The notes beneath the pieces were generated by a model, which saw nothing but the letters and a program-made list of their open reading frames with translations, was not told the DNA's origin and ran no database searches. This document shows, piece by piece, positions 15,001 through 23,100 of a stretch of DNA of 40,987 nucleotides (its first letter is position 1; every line of letters starts with the position of its first letter). Source of the stretch: CAZBNB01 sp964493245 (GTDB lineage Bacteria; Pseudomonadota; Gammaproteobacteria; Legionellales; Legionellaceae); NCBI GenBank assembly GCA_964493245.1, contig CAZBNB010000024.1, positions 1 to 40,987 of the forward strand, written 5' to 3'. Made by a program: the position numbers and the translations under genes.

Positions 15001-17136
15001 ATCTACAATCAAGTGATGGAGAGCAACGTATAGTCTGGCACTTCCATCTTCGTACCCATTTACGTACCCCAATTGCCATAAATAACCATTGCTAATATCA
15101 AATTCACTTTGCCAACTGGTAAAAATATCTATTAATTCTTTTTCTTTAAATAATGCTTTATTCAATTGATAAATAGCCGGAATTGACATTGCGTCTTCAT
15201 AAATCTGAGAAATTTTTCCCATCGAATCTTCAATAAAACGGACTCGTAATATGTCATGATACTCAACCAATGCTGGCAATATCTCATTTAAGCGGACAAT
15301 CGATAATGCAGGGACTCGTATCAAAAAAGATTGATTCCAATGGCCCCTTCGTGAAAAATTCTGCTCAAAAAACCAAGACTGTATCGGTGATAGGTTTAGC
15401 GCTCCTTTCAATATACCCTGCTCTGTATTAGTCTTGGGGGCTGCATCTAATATCTGCAATAAACCTTCTATATGACGATGCGCAAAAATATCATTCACTC
15501 GGCAATGAAACCCTGCTCGATGCATCCGGGAAACTACTTGTATACTAACAATCGAGTCTCCTCCCAATTTGAAAAAATCATCTTGCATACCTACTTGGTG
15601 TACACCTAAAACATCTGCCCAAATTCGACATAATTCAATTTCTCGAGCCGTTTTGGGGGCTACGTATGCTTTCTCATTACCCGAAAAACTATTATGAGAT
15701 GCTCGTAAGACCTGTGATCCAAATATTTGATGAGTTGTTTTATCTTGCGAAAAAACTCGTTTGGTAGCAGCAAAATGAACCCTTATATTTTGTATTTCTT
15801 CTGGAGTTAGTACATTTATCTTACCATGTGATTCGTGCAATAACTGTGGAATCTGTTGCAAAATAGTTGTTAGCTGCCTTAGTAATTGGCTCGCTTTCCC
15901 ATCATTCAGATAAGCAGGATCATATTTTAAATTGAGTCGCAAAGTATCTGTTGATTTACTAACAATCAGAGCCAAAAAATAATCAACCTTTTGAATGCTA
16001 CGATGTTGAGCGATCACTAATGAGGGGGTTTTTACATAACTTTCAATACTACTTGCATGATTTTCAATAATAAGTAAGCTATGAAATAATCGCTTACTTG
16101 CTGTTTGTAAAGCAGCTAAATAAACAAAACTATAACGAGTTAGCTCAACTGTTTTTTCATGAATGAAATAAAGTTGCTCTCTAACACTAAGTGTATTATC
16201 CCAACGAATCATTAAGGGTAAGGTATTAATATATAACCCAACACTATTTTCTATGTCCTCAATGGGAATCGTTCTTCCGGATACCGTTGTTCCAACAGTT
16301 GTTTTTGGATCTCCAGTATAAATTTGAATTAATTTATGCCATGCAAATTGAATAAGAGTACTTGTCGTTAAACCTTCATTTCTTACTAAATTCTCGAGTA
16401 TTTGATAGTCAGCATCGACCAATTCAATACTTAATTCAGCAGTGCTAGAAATAGAGTTTGAATGATCTAAGTCAATCGGGTTATCAAAAAATATACTCAG
16501 ATCATTTGCCTGCTCCATTTGATTAACGATCGGTCGCCAATATTGCTGCGCTACATTCTGGTGTTTAGTTATATAAGCTTGAGCCTTAAAATAAGTTGTT
16601 TCAGAAGTAACGTTAGGAATATATCCACAAATTAATTCCTCATAATAATCATGTACTTGTTTTAATAATATAGGTTCACTCCACCCATCTAAAATACTAT
16701 GATGAATAGTGACAATTAATGTATACAATTGTTGATGTTGCTTAACTAAGCATAATCGAAAAAGCTGTGGATGAGACAAATCAAACTTATATCTACGTTC
16801 CTTTAATCTAAGAGCTAACAGTGCTTGAGCTTTATTAGCCTCTTGAGATACATCGTACTCAACAAATTCAAGATAAGCTTGTTGATTAATGATTTGTATC
16901 AAAGAATCTTGCCAATTAAAACATGTACGCAATATTGGATATCTTTCTATTGCAAGCTGCCATGCTTGACGATAAAAAGCAACATTTATTATACATGGGT
17001 AATCAAAAATATTTTGCCCATAATACGTATGATCATCTGGTTGGCTCAATGAATGATAAATAAAACCTTGTTGTAAACTATTGGCTGGATATATGGTTTG
17101 TAAGTTAAACTCATTTGAAAGTACATCTTTTTCCAT
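28..17136 (-). CDS. Non-ribosomal peptide synthetase NRPS-B, multimodular, interrupted by stop in its last visible C domain
   Basis: Cytosolic assembly-line enzyme of 5702 residues before the stop. Domains by approximate residue: C1 10-440 (HHSILDG at 144); A-domain scar 455-488; T 490-565 (LGGDS at 523); E1 575-1000 (HHLIVD at 706, EGHGRE at 832); C2 1010-1445; A1 1463-1955, pocket D-L-T-K-F-G-E-V-G, which matches Asn except position 299; T 1960-2035; C3 2050-2470, HHIAFDE instead of DG; A2 2483-2980, pocket D-V-W-H-F-S, Ser-like; T; C4 3075-3515; A3 3532-4045, pocket D-A-L-G-V-G-Q-V-C, no confident substrate, with TSGTTAMPKG for the A3 core; T; E2 4135-4560 (HHLIVD at 4267); C5 4570-5005; A4 5024-5525, pocket G-S-T-K-V-G-H-V-G; T; C6 from 5620, cut after about 80 residues. 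The start is ATG with GGAG 10 nt upstream. The gene lies 38 bp behind NRPS-A, so cotranscription is expected. Pocket residues were aligned by eye to GrsA numbering, so substrate calls are predictions. Confidence 0.93.
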   Translation of the reverse strand: MEKDVLSNEFNLQTIYPANSLQQGFIYHSLSQPDDHTYYGQNIFDYPCIINVAFYRQAWQLAIERYPILRTCFNWQDSLIQIINQQAYLEFVEYDVSQEANKAQALLALRLKERRYKFDLSHPQLFRLCLVKQHQQLYTLIVTIHHSILDGWSEPILLKQVHDYYEELICGYIPNVTSETTYFKAQAYITKHQNVAQQYWRPIVNQMEQANDLSIFFDNPIDLDHSNSISSTAELSIELVDADYQILENLVRNEGLTTSTLIQFAWHKLIQIYTGDPKTTVGTTVSGRTIPIEDIENSVGLYINTLPLMIRWDNTLSVREQLYFIHEKTVELTRYSFVYLAALQTASKRLFHSLLIIENHASSIESYVKTPSLVIAQHRSIQKVDYFLALIVSKSTDTLRLNLKYDPAYLNDGKASQLLRQLTTILQQIPQLLHESHGKINVLTPEEIQNIRVHFAATKRVFSQDKTTHQIFGSQVLRASHNSFSGNEKAYVAPKTAREIELCRIWADVLGVHQVGMQDDFFKLGGDSIVSIQVVSRMHRAGFHCRVNDIFAHRHIEGLLQILDAAPKTNTEQGILKGALNLSPIQSWFFEQNFSRRGHWNQSFLIRVPALSIVRLNEILPALVEYHDILRVRFIEDSMGKISQIYEDAMSIPAIYQLNKALFKEKELIDIFTSWQSEFDISNGYLWQLGYVNGYEDGSARLYVALHHLIVDAVSWRILIEDIKRLYEGEALGQKGSSYRQWTEAVSSYAHAHKKEKNYWMLQQIEQPDYEIYATLSKPNKHRVVLDRVLTEQLLFIANEAYHTEVNHLLLTALGEALCEWQPQVAHVITLEGHGRELIDEMLDVSRTVGWFTNMYPVRLSSERQFEKSISEIKERLRHVPFNGIGYGVLLDYKNLPKINFNYLGQFDSTTGYWQIVNKDSGLSVDVQNADMHLININGLVSEGVLQFNVVTRLSKEVSAYFSQGFETALKRVIGHCVARVLKGESRYTVSDFNTIQINELLLSCLQERYEIDALYPANSLQQGFIYHALTQPDDDAYRIQVLLDYSHALNVDAYILAWEYAIKRYPILRTCFNWEESLIQIVCKKGKLTVQYHDVRHDIDKALMVQRIQEEDRRKGFDLEHPTLLRLHVIRQDTAYYTVLKTEHHSISDGLSSPILLKCVHAYYKRLCSGERFEIEEDTTYLRTQAYIAKNQDVVNAYWAEAITHIEHVNDIRALFSQSIDLESFKRLKKPAKKEIVIEGNAYHSLKCLVQEIGITMTVILQFTWHKLIQIYTKNNQTIVGTTVSGRELPIAGIESSVGLHINTLPLLVDWSQDHSVREQLQLIHRALSMINQYSTVNLADLQKNGKRLFHSLLIFENYPFLEDESDVAVSLRASYEKIDYALALLAYEVDDSLHISLNYEGMCINDEQSERIVCQLVHIINQLDKNYERSHTAINLFMPGEYQQVLYDWNQTDYGYSDSRTIHQLFEEQVQKNPNHIALVFENQQLTYRQLNEASNQLAHYICRFYQNKLKPDTLIALCLDRSLDMFIGILGVLKVGAAYVPIEPDLPSERLCYLIDDTKSALLLTQSYFLSKLKQVAETIQYIVLDEKPYQKEKISNFPGYSQPRDLAYIIYTSGTTGKPKGVMIEHRSVVNYYQNVLSHFHDIKNIDFSTRLSFDLTITTTLIPLMCGKKIIIYTGHLQDIERYASHLNESSIEFIKSTPSYLIQLSFVKQPTRVKRCFVGGEKLDKQHIQQIAKYVDEIYDEYGPTETTVGVCNIKKADSFSLIGNIGKPYYNYKVYVLDDFLQPVPVGVIGELYVGGVGLARGYLNQPKSTKERFIFNPFATKEDMQKGYTKLYKTGDLVRWLSSGNLEYIGRDDFQVKINGIRLELSEIEANLVLHPSVKRSVVLYENGRLLAYYLTQEKITSQELEAFLRDKLPEYMLPVAYIELTSFPLTSNGKLDRRALLQFDFSLLIENYIAPVNEVEAILCKIWAHFLKVERVGVSDDFFRLGGHSILAMQVAHRMSKVLRRVVLVDDVFKCRTIKQLYQHIKDVDVLEAIEPTKQNQAPLSYAQERLWFIEQYEGGTDAYHTILHYELHHDVKLEKYGMALQYIVERHEVLRSRFSISEEGCYIQSVELLAFGMEVEIDPIEFIHRHFELTKIYPIRAGHYTRDHKRYLLIVFHHIAFDEWSARIFNRELKNFYVGKTSPALEIQYKDFAVWQRKQVISHLPELFSYWENQLLGAEPLNFPTDYPRPTKFDYRGSEVAFKLPIELQGLAQQYQVTLFTLLLSGFTLLLSRYTRQDDVLIGTQIANRQHPQLADLIGFFLNTLVLRIPVEHDEELSSYLSKTQEIVLEAQQHQDLPFEMLVEQLEVERDVSRHPLFQIMFVIRYEDEEECEETTGIVESPAMNMEYGIAKFDLTLSLVVGRQEIQGKFEYATSLFKPQTVERLVHHYQNILQEMLRLEDKPLKHYTSLSLDEYQTVVYKWNETNQFYPREKTLHQLFEEQVERTPYYIAVRYEDKQLTYQDLNQKANQLAYWIREQYVTSLKPDTLIAICVERSFEMLIGIWGILKAGGAYVPIDPHYPKERIEFILEDTQTQLVLTQCALQYLFSNSTALDDEALYKPFAKSNLGPVNGANDLAQVLYTSGTTGLPKGVAIQHSSIVNRLCWGKEVYQLQPSDVVLFKTPYVFDVSIWEIFWANWFGAQIVVAKPMEHLDLIYLIELIKNTQVTIVHFVPSVLVELTHALTSLEQLFPASIRCLFCSGETLLLQHVNACYKLSQHDLTIHNWYGPTEGAEVTTFTCSPNYSDVHIGKALQNLKVYILDKMSSPVPIGVIGELYIGGAGLARGYLNRPELTSKCFINNPFATQEDKVLGYNRLYKTGDLARWLADGNLEYIGRNDFQVKIRGYRVELGEIETLLMQHPAVKQTVVLYDDEHLLAYYLSQEKITSQELDTFLRKKLPEHMLPTVYIELVSLPLTVNGKLDRKALPPPEFLLSVESYIAPANELEVMLCQMWAQVLKVDRVGVSDDFFKLGGHSILAIQMAHRMSQIFRRDFSVATLFQQRTISRICSVMSFEDELVDIHPIPTNRAPLSFSQERLWFIEQYIEEVRPYHLPILYELDDVIIEGVLELALQNVVMRHEILRTYLTEDGDGIYYQEVQCKPLEIFYRETSVGHFNHILYDAIHTPFNLETEYPIRAFLCTLEDVKRRYLILTFHHIAFDGWSYDIFIKDLNYFYQREINNDIFPRPISSLSIQYKDFVVWQRERISGARLKELMVYWENKFKDYIPLFLATDYSRLPKIDFRGNEIDFKLKRSLSEELKLLAKTSNVTLHTILLSGFVLVLSKYANQTDITIGTVVANRQHPQLADLIGFFSNTLPLRFQLQMSNTLNCYIKSIQAEMLEAQLHQDMPFEKLIDSLQLERDLSKHPLFQVMFVMHQIFEGTNEGIQAHLKPLSLSDKYQVSTFDLTLSLQVSKENITGIIQYTTSLFEPKTIERLISSYECILTEMVTSLDKPISEFSVLSVQEYRRIIDDFNRTKQSYECEKTIHQLFEEQVVKTPEHVAIAYNTRRLTYNELNQKANQLAHYLRKNYSFREDELIALCLDRSEYLIIAMLGVLKAGVAYVPLAPSDPDSQICHILNDTNARLIISNVSYQDKWASDLLSSYIFKTQQTVENCSIINQHVSLIEIDSDEMQNVLNSQDIINPHQVITGRNLIYVIYTSGTTAMPKGVMIEHTSLVNFITYQLSLLNSNDIIASYFNYVFDAITLDIYPALLNGNTLHILSEDTRQSVSELYNYIVLNKITCVGIPPILLSELNASFKLPLRVLVTGGGIYRGSIPEVPYFINQYGLTETTVCSTSSMLKNENQGMIIGKPIYNTMVYVLDAYYHPLPIGCIGELYIGGAGLARGYLNQPELTAERFIPNPFASEEDKRLGYTRLYKTGDLVRWREDGNLEYIGRNDFQIKIRGYRVELGEIERAILSYEGIEQTVVLAETRGGEDNAQYLIAYFVSSKQISVTELGIHLKKLLSEYMIPQGFMQLDALPLTHNGKLDRSALPAYSFANDRKMYVAPKTHREIELCRIWADVLGVEQVGMRDDFFKLGGDSIVSIQVVARMHRAGFHCRVNDIFAQRHVEGLLQVLDITPKINIEQGILRGDISLSPIQTWFFEQNFPRRAHWNQSFLIRVPELSITRLNEILPVLVEHHDILRVRFMEDSMGQISQIYEEKISIPSVSQLDKRLFKEKELIDIFTSWQSHFDISNGPLWQLGYVRGYEDGSARLYVALHHLIVDTVSWRIFIEDIKRLYDGESLGQKGSSYRQWTEAMKAYSQKNMNENLYWQEQLLSQTTYPMLSNTVYTTVCKISKKETEQLLQLANDAYHTEINDLLLTALIYTLAECFSEVNHTILLESHGRWLIEDALDISRTMGWFTSMYPVKLSAKESLSESICYIKERLRHIPNKGLGFGSFGYENTLGIIFNYLGQFDTSSGYWQVVAESSGQSVPIENVRAAVLDIHGMVLNGAFHFSISSHCSAALAKNAASRYKKHLLLILKHCLSQELSWFTSSDFNMVALSQALLDKLQEQDKHIEAIMPANSLQQGFIYHALREPQDDAYRVQLLLEYEHVLDVAAYIKAWGFVLDTYPILRTYFNWDESLIQVTSKQGKLDIMQHDISSVVNKTAAIDEIQKQDRLIPFDLQRPTLLRLHLIKQKISHYIVLKSAHHSILDGWSGSILLNRVHAYYMQILDGKIPEISIDKAYLEAQYYIYQHKSISDHYWKEHLADVSGANDLSLLMSKQINIHETTVLKVSKVTQLEITGDIYEALKQLVVKTGVTLNVLLQFAWHKLIHSYTGDKFTIVGTTVSGRAISISEIEKSVGLYINTLPLIVDWSLETTVIDQLRHIEANIVAMNEHHCVDLASLQRDGQRLFHSLFLFDNYPIEEISEPSIIKRLGFNMRGAIEKSNYPLVLSLRETQNSLWIALKYEGLLITERRAAELLTQFENIVSQLTIKLEGFYSEITLLKAGDYQRIIYDWNDMACPYPSTKMIHQLFEEQVARTPDSVALIYEEQKLTYRELNERSNQLARFICSQYPNNELKPDTLIGLCLERSLEMVIGVLGILKAGGAYVPIDPHYPKERILFVLKDINSRVLLTQEAFREILKPLVKKHTYLIFLDMNPYYQECRHNLIKKREADDLAYVIYTSGTTGLPKGVMVEHRGAVNYVCAIISRFKLNENNRHLLFQEIVFGSTLTSLFGGLLSGARLYLLNAIYKFDATYISKYIADNQITFIKSTPSYIDSIALQQSIFSEYCRSYPVKVVIGGEKLSSSTALKLQRLSESTKLDVLIHFGATETIVGCTTCAISQENLWDYLGKNVIVGRVLNNYKAYVLDQQLAPLPPGAIGMLYIGGVGVARGYLNQPELTKTCFIANPFAEGRLYKTGDLVRYLSDGNIEYIGRNDFQVKIRGYRVELGEIESVLSRHNEIIQLTVQYISDHIVAYYVSKKQLDESELKAYLSTYLPHYMTPSAFIRVEKLPLTVNGKLDQKALPIPVFQNNEGNYEVPRNTVEEMIAKIWQVILKVERVGIMDDFFSLGGHSILAIQAAHRITQMVRRVVSVADIFKYRTIKGIYEVMHKGEVLLDIIPTNDSLLPLSYAQERIWFIEQYAKEAVAYHIPMVYELNQEIDFEALKKALQQVVKRHHVLRTHFVQDDHGRYYKKAQDQSISIS
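4216..4986 (-). repeat. Duplicated T-E coding block, copy 2
   Basis: Partner of the block at 14902-15672, with exactly the same length (771 bp) and no gaps. It covers the T domain of module 6 and the first half of E2, including HHLIVDTVSWR. Confidence 0.8.
14902..15672 (-). repeat. Duplicated T-E coding block, copy 1
   Basis: These 257 codons cover the T domain and first half of E1. They align without a gap to the 257 codons at 4216-4986. By eye about 40 residues differ (roughly 84% identity), and the DNA is also clearly similar. Outside the block the two E domains diverge sharply, which suggests segmental duplication or gene conversion within the synthetase. Confidence 0.8.
15673..15750 (-). 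other. Scar of an excised adenylation domain (module 3 of the assembly line)
   Basis: In other modules about 500 residues separate the A-domain start (TIHQLFEEQV) from the T-domain start (YVAPKTHREIELC). Here a degenerate start, TTHQIFGSQVLRAS, is followed within about 20 residues by NSFSGNEKAYVAPK. That matches the post-A linker YSFANDRKMYVAPK of module 6. The reading frame is intact, so this is an in-frame removal of the whole A domain, leaving C-T-E. Confidence 0.85.
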
Positions 17137-17174
17137 TACTTATAGACTCCATCGCATTCAAGCTATTATAAAGC

Positions 17175-20100
17175 TCAAATCATATTAATATGTTGTGCTA
17201 ATTTCTTAATATTGCGATATTTAAAAATATCATCAACCGTACAGCTGAGTCCTTGTTGACGTAGCTTGGCTATAACCTGAATACTACGAACTGAATCTCC
17301 ACCTAATTTATAGAAATCATCCAGAACACTGATTTTATCTATGCCTAAAACTTCTTGCCAAATTGCACACAAAGAATTTTCATACTCAGTTTTAGGTATT
17401 GTGAATGGTTCTTGCTTGTGGATAGTGGGAACAGGTAATGCGTTATAATCAATTTTCCCATTTATTGTTAATGGTATTTCAGAAACTATCTGATAAAATT
17501 TTGGTAACATATAAGAAGGAAGATATTCACTTAAATAAGTAGATAGAGCATCAAAAATATAATCAAATGACGAAGCTTCGGAAGAGGGCGACATTAAATT
17601 AGATGTATCGATTATAGTGCACTGTGAGTAATAATGACTACGTTCGTTGTCTAAAATAAGATAAGCTACAATATTATCTTCATAAATTCGAGTAAGCGCC
17701 TGTTTGACCCGTGGAAAACTCATCATTCTTAATGTAATCTCTTCAAGCTCTACTCGATAACCATTACATTTAACTTGATTATCTTTTCGACCTAGAAATT
17801 CCACATATCCTATTGAGTTCCATTTTCCCATATCACCGGTCTTATATAAGCGCCCTAAAGTAGGATGTACAATAAAGCTACTCTCCGTTTTTTCATAATC
17901 ATACCAATAACCACGAGCAAGCCCCATACCGCCTATATAAATATCCCCAGGAACACCTGTTGGACAATGCTCTCTAAATTGATTTAATACATATATTTTT
18001 TGATTAGGCATTGGATACCCATATGGAATCATTCTCCAATCAGGTGAAACTGCTGTAACCTCATACCAAATGGACCATATGGATGCCTCTGTTGCTCCGC
18101 CTAAACTCATAACCAATAGATGAGGTGCTCTTTTTTTAATATCTGATACAAGACAAAGAGGAAGAGAATCACCACTCATCAAAATAAATTTTAGAGTCCT
18201 AAGCCATTCATCTTCTTCACTTTCATCAAATAATAGCTGTGCTAGCTGTGGAACAGTATTCCATAGTGTAATACCATGCAATTTAATTAAATTTTTCCAA
18301 TGTATAGGATTTCTCACCTCAAGTTGGCTAGGAAATACAATCTTCCCTCCACCCCCAAGAACTCCAAATATGTCATAAACAGATAAATCAAAACTAAGAT
18401 CTGAAACAGATAGCACTGAGTCACTTTGACTAATATTTAGCCTATCATTCAGGGCATATACTGTATTTACAACCGCTCTGTGAGTAATACATACACCTTT
18501 CGGTTTTCCAGTACTACCTGATGTAAAGATCACATAGGCTAAATCATCTAATAAAATCGAGGGAAGCGTAACATCGTTCTCATTTTCTATTTCAATTTCC
18601 TCTATAATATGCACGCAAAAATCAATAATGAGATCAGTATTTTTTATCAAATCCCATTGACGTCTGGAAACAAGCAGCAGCGAAACCTTCCCCTCTTTAA
18701 GTACTTCCTTCATCCTTTTTAGTGGCCACTCGACATGTAATGGTAGATAGGCCGCTCCAGACTTCATAATGCCAAGAGTAGAAACTACTTGTTGATAACC
18801 TTTTTCAGATAAAATACCAATCAGTTGATGACGTACAGGATAGTGTTGATAAAGATAATGAGCAATATTGGCGCTTTTTATAAAGATATCTTGATAATTA
18901 AGCAGACGAAACTCATCAATAACTGCAATATTATTAGGGAATAACGCTACTTGATGCTCGAACAAATCAATCAGTGTATCAGATAACTCTTTTTGAGAAT
19001 TTGAATTTACCCTCTCTATAATAAATTGATTTGTATCCATCAAATTTACAATAGGTAATGCAGTACACCACTCATATTCAGCAACATATTCAATTAAATC
19101 GCAGTATAGATTGTTTAGATTATGAACAAACTGACCATCAAACAATTGTGAGACATACAGCCAACCACTAGAAAGTCCCTCATCCTGCTCTATCACTTGC
19201 AAATCAATCCATGCCTGTGACGTTTGTGAAGCGAAATACCTTTCTTGCGTCAATTCACTTTTATCAAAATAATAACTAGGCCTCGCTTTTTCACGCCCTC
19301 CATCTCCTACAATACAAGTAAAAACAATTGGAGACACTGCTAATTTTGGATCTAATTGATGTGCTTTCATCAAATCACGTTGTACTTGCAAACCAGAATA
19401 TAAAGTGTGCGCTATATCTTCCATCAGTAAATCATGCATTTTTTTAAAAAAAACATGAGCACTATCATTACTACGCGAGAAACCAAATAAACTCGTAGAT
19501 GTAAACTCGCCCCACAAATATTGCACATCAGAATGTATATCATATCGATTAAATAAGGTTAGCGTTATCAAAAAATCACTCATTTCTGAAAACATTGAGA
19601 TAACCAGCCCATATATTGACAACAATATTGACGCGTAAGATACTCCTAAATCATCTGCTTTTTGCTTTACTTTATTCCAATGTGCTTTTGATATCATCCG
19701 TCGATTTGTTTTGAATATTGGAGAAACTATTGTTGAAGGCTCACATAAGAACGGTAAATTTGGTCTTAAAGGTAAATAAGCAAGTTTATCGCTCCAATAA
19801 GCTTTGTCCGTTTTATACCACTCTGAATAGGTCAAATTATCAACATATTGTTGATAATCTCTAAATGAAATTGCTGTTTTTTGTAATACATGGTTTTCAT
19901 TTTCAAATAAAACCGTTAGATCTGAAAACAATGACTCGCTACTTTTAGCGTCGAGCAACAATAAATCTAAACTACAGTGAACCACTATTCTATCTAAAAA
20001 AATAGATGTTTTTATACAAAATAATGGATATACAGACACATCATATACTTTGTGTGACAGCTCATTACGCACAGCAATCAACATCGATTCGTTGTATAGC

Positions 20101-23100
20101 AAATCGTACCGGTTATTTTCGATGAGATAATAAGTGTTTTCATCAAATACCAAATGGCGTTGGGTTAATGTATTTTCATTAAAAATAGTCCTTAATTCTG
20201 GGTGATGCGCAAGAAGACGATTAAATATTTTTTCTAATTTAAGAATATTTAAATCCGAAAAATGAAACTCCCTATATAAATGATTTGCTATATTTCCAAT
20301 TTCAAAACTGTTTCCTCGACCTAATAAATAGGATTTTTGTAACTCCGTCATTGGAAATGAATTATAAAGCTCATCCACGTGAGAATGCACAGGTAATACC
20401 TTAAAATCAGCGTCACTTTTTATTGTCTTAAAGTCACTGAGCGTATATATAAATTTATTATGATTGATTTGATGCAGGCAATGATTCGTAATTGCTTTTA
20501 ATGCAGTTATAAACCCCTCAATTAACTTTTGACCTGCTTTTTCATCAATTTTTAAAGCAAATTTCACTTGCAGTTTTCGTTCAACTATCATGCATTGAAT
20601 GCTAATTAAATAATCACCTGTATTTTCTGAGTGAATAACTAATCCGGGAGACTCCTCAATAACTTGCCAATAACCTGTTTGATTATCAAATTGTCCTAAA
20701 TAATTAAATCTAATGGAAGGCAAACTTTGCTTATAAAGACGCCTGTCTTTTCCATAGTATCTTAATGCACTATAGCCAATTCCCTTATTTGGAATAGAGC
20801 GAAGACTTTCTTTAATATGAACAATATTGTCACTTATATTATCTTTAGCCGTTTTAAGGCTCACTGGATAGAGTGTCGTAAACCAACCCACTGTTTCTGA
20901 AACATCTATTGTTTCAGATATAGACTCACGCCCATGTCCTTCCAAAATCACATCATTCATTGATAATCCAGACCACTCAGATAAACAATATGATAGTGCC
21001 GTCAATAATAAATCATTCACTTCCGTATGATAAGCAGCTCCAGAATACCTAAGCAACTGTTGAGTGAATTGCTCATCCCATGTATGAGATATAAAGTATG
21101 GAACAAGATACTTGGTGGCACTCCTCAATTCATTAATGTAAAAGTGACAAGAATTCAACCAAAAATCAATCTCATGGCCGTTCACATCAGCATATTGTTG
21201 AATGGTGTATAACCATTGACGATAACTGCTCTTTTTAATACCTAAAGACTCTCCCTCATATAATCGTTTAACATCATTGATTAATGTCCGGCAAGATACA
21301 GCATCAACAATCAAATTATGCAATGCAAAAAATAAACGGGCACTTCCATCTGAGTAACCATCTAGATACCCTATACACCATAATGGTCCGTCGCTTAAAT
21401 TAAAGGCACTTTGCCAACTTGTTAACAATCCAAATAAATCCCTATTTCTTGTAGATTCTGAAAATTTAGAAACATCACAATATAAAACTGACATCTTACA
21501 AAAAGAAGTATTGAAATGCTGTTGATACTCACTCTGACCATTTTTAAAAAACGCAGCTCTTAACATGTCATGATGCTCAATAAGTGAAGGTATAATTGCT
21601 TCTAACCGTTCAATTGATAATTGAGGCACACGTACTAAAAAAGCTTGATTCCAATGTTCTGGAGTATGAATGGATTGGTCAAAAAACCATTTTTGTATAG
21701 GTAAAAGATCAAAACTTCCTTCGAGAATACCTTGCTCAGCATCTATCTCTATATGGATAATTTGATTCTTTAAATATTGTGTAAGACGCTCAATGGTTCG
21801 ATACTCATAAACATCTCTAACTCGACAATCAATTCCGGACTGCCGAAGTTTTGAAACCAACTGAGCGCTTAAAATTGAATCCCCACCAATTTGGAAAAAA
21901 TCATCCGAAGCACCAATATTTGGAATACCTAAAACCGCTACCCATATCGAACTTATTTTTATTTCGAGCTCATCACGAGGAAAAATAGAATGCTCATCTT
22001 TTGTTTTTATTGTAATTTGGGGAAATGAATAACGATCTAATTTTCCATGAACTGTTAAGGGAAATAGCATCAATCTCATAAAGGCGCGAGGGATCATAAA
22101 ATCAGGAAGATATTGTTTTAAATATTGAACTATTAACTCATCTACAATCTCATGTGTACTTTGATAATACGCAGCTAAATACTGAGATTGACCGTTCTCT
22201 TGCAAAATAACTGCGGCTTGAGTTATCGAAGAGTAGCTCAATAACACTTGCTCAATTTCTTCAAGTTCAATTCGATATCCTCGAATTTTTACCTGCAGAT
22301 CATTTCGGCCTATATACTCTATATTACCATCTACCAACCAACGAGCTAAATCTCCTGTTCTATATAGTCGTGTATATCCATTTTTTTTATCAAGCTCTGT
22401 TGCAAAAGGATTGATAATAAAACGCTCTGCTGTTAACTCTTGTAAATTTAAATATCCAGATGCAAGCCCCATCCCTCCTATGCACAACTCACCAATAACA
22501 CCAACAGGAACCTGTGTCATTTTCTCATCCAATATATATATATTTGTATCGTTTATAGGACGACCAATTGGAATAACTTTAGTATTTTTAAGCAATTCAG
22601 GAGAAATAACATAGGTAGTTGTAATTGTAGTGTTTTCTGTTGGTCCATATGCATTTAATAAATATTGAGGCATATTCTCAGGGGTTTTTAGTAGACTCAT
22701 AACATGCACTAAACTTATTTTATCCCCACCTATTAATAAATAAGTTAAGCGTCTAAAAATATACGGCATTTGCTCTACAAGTTTATTGAATAATACAGGT
22801 GTTAATAAAAGGATAGAAATACCATTATACTCAAGAAAGGCACTAAACCGTTCAAAGTCAACAAGCAATTCTGATGAAACCAATGCTAAACAAGCACCAT
22901 TTAACAAAGCACTCCATATTTCAAAAGTAGCGGCATCAAAACCAATACTAGAAACTTGAGCGATACAATCAGTTGAGTCAATATATATATAATTTGTGTT
23001 TTTAACTAATCGAATAATTGCCTGATGCGGAACTATCACCCCCTTCGGCCCTCCCGAAGTACCCGAAGTGTAAAGTACATAAGCTGGATCATTTGGTTTG

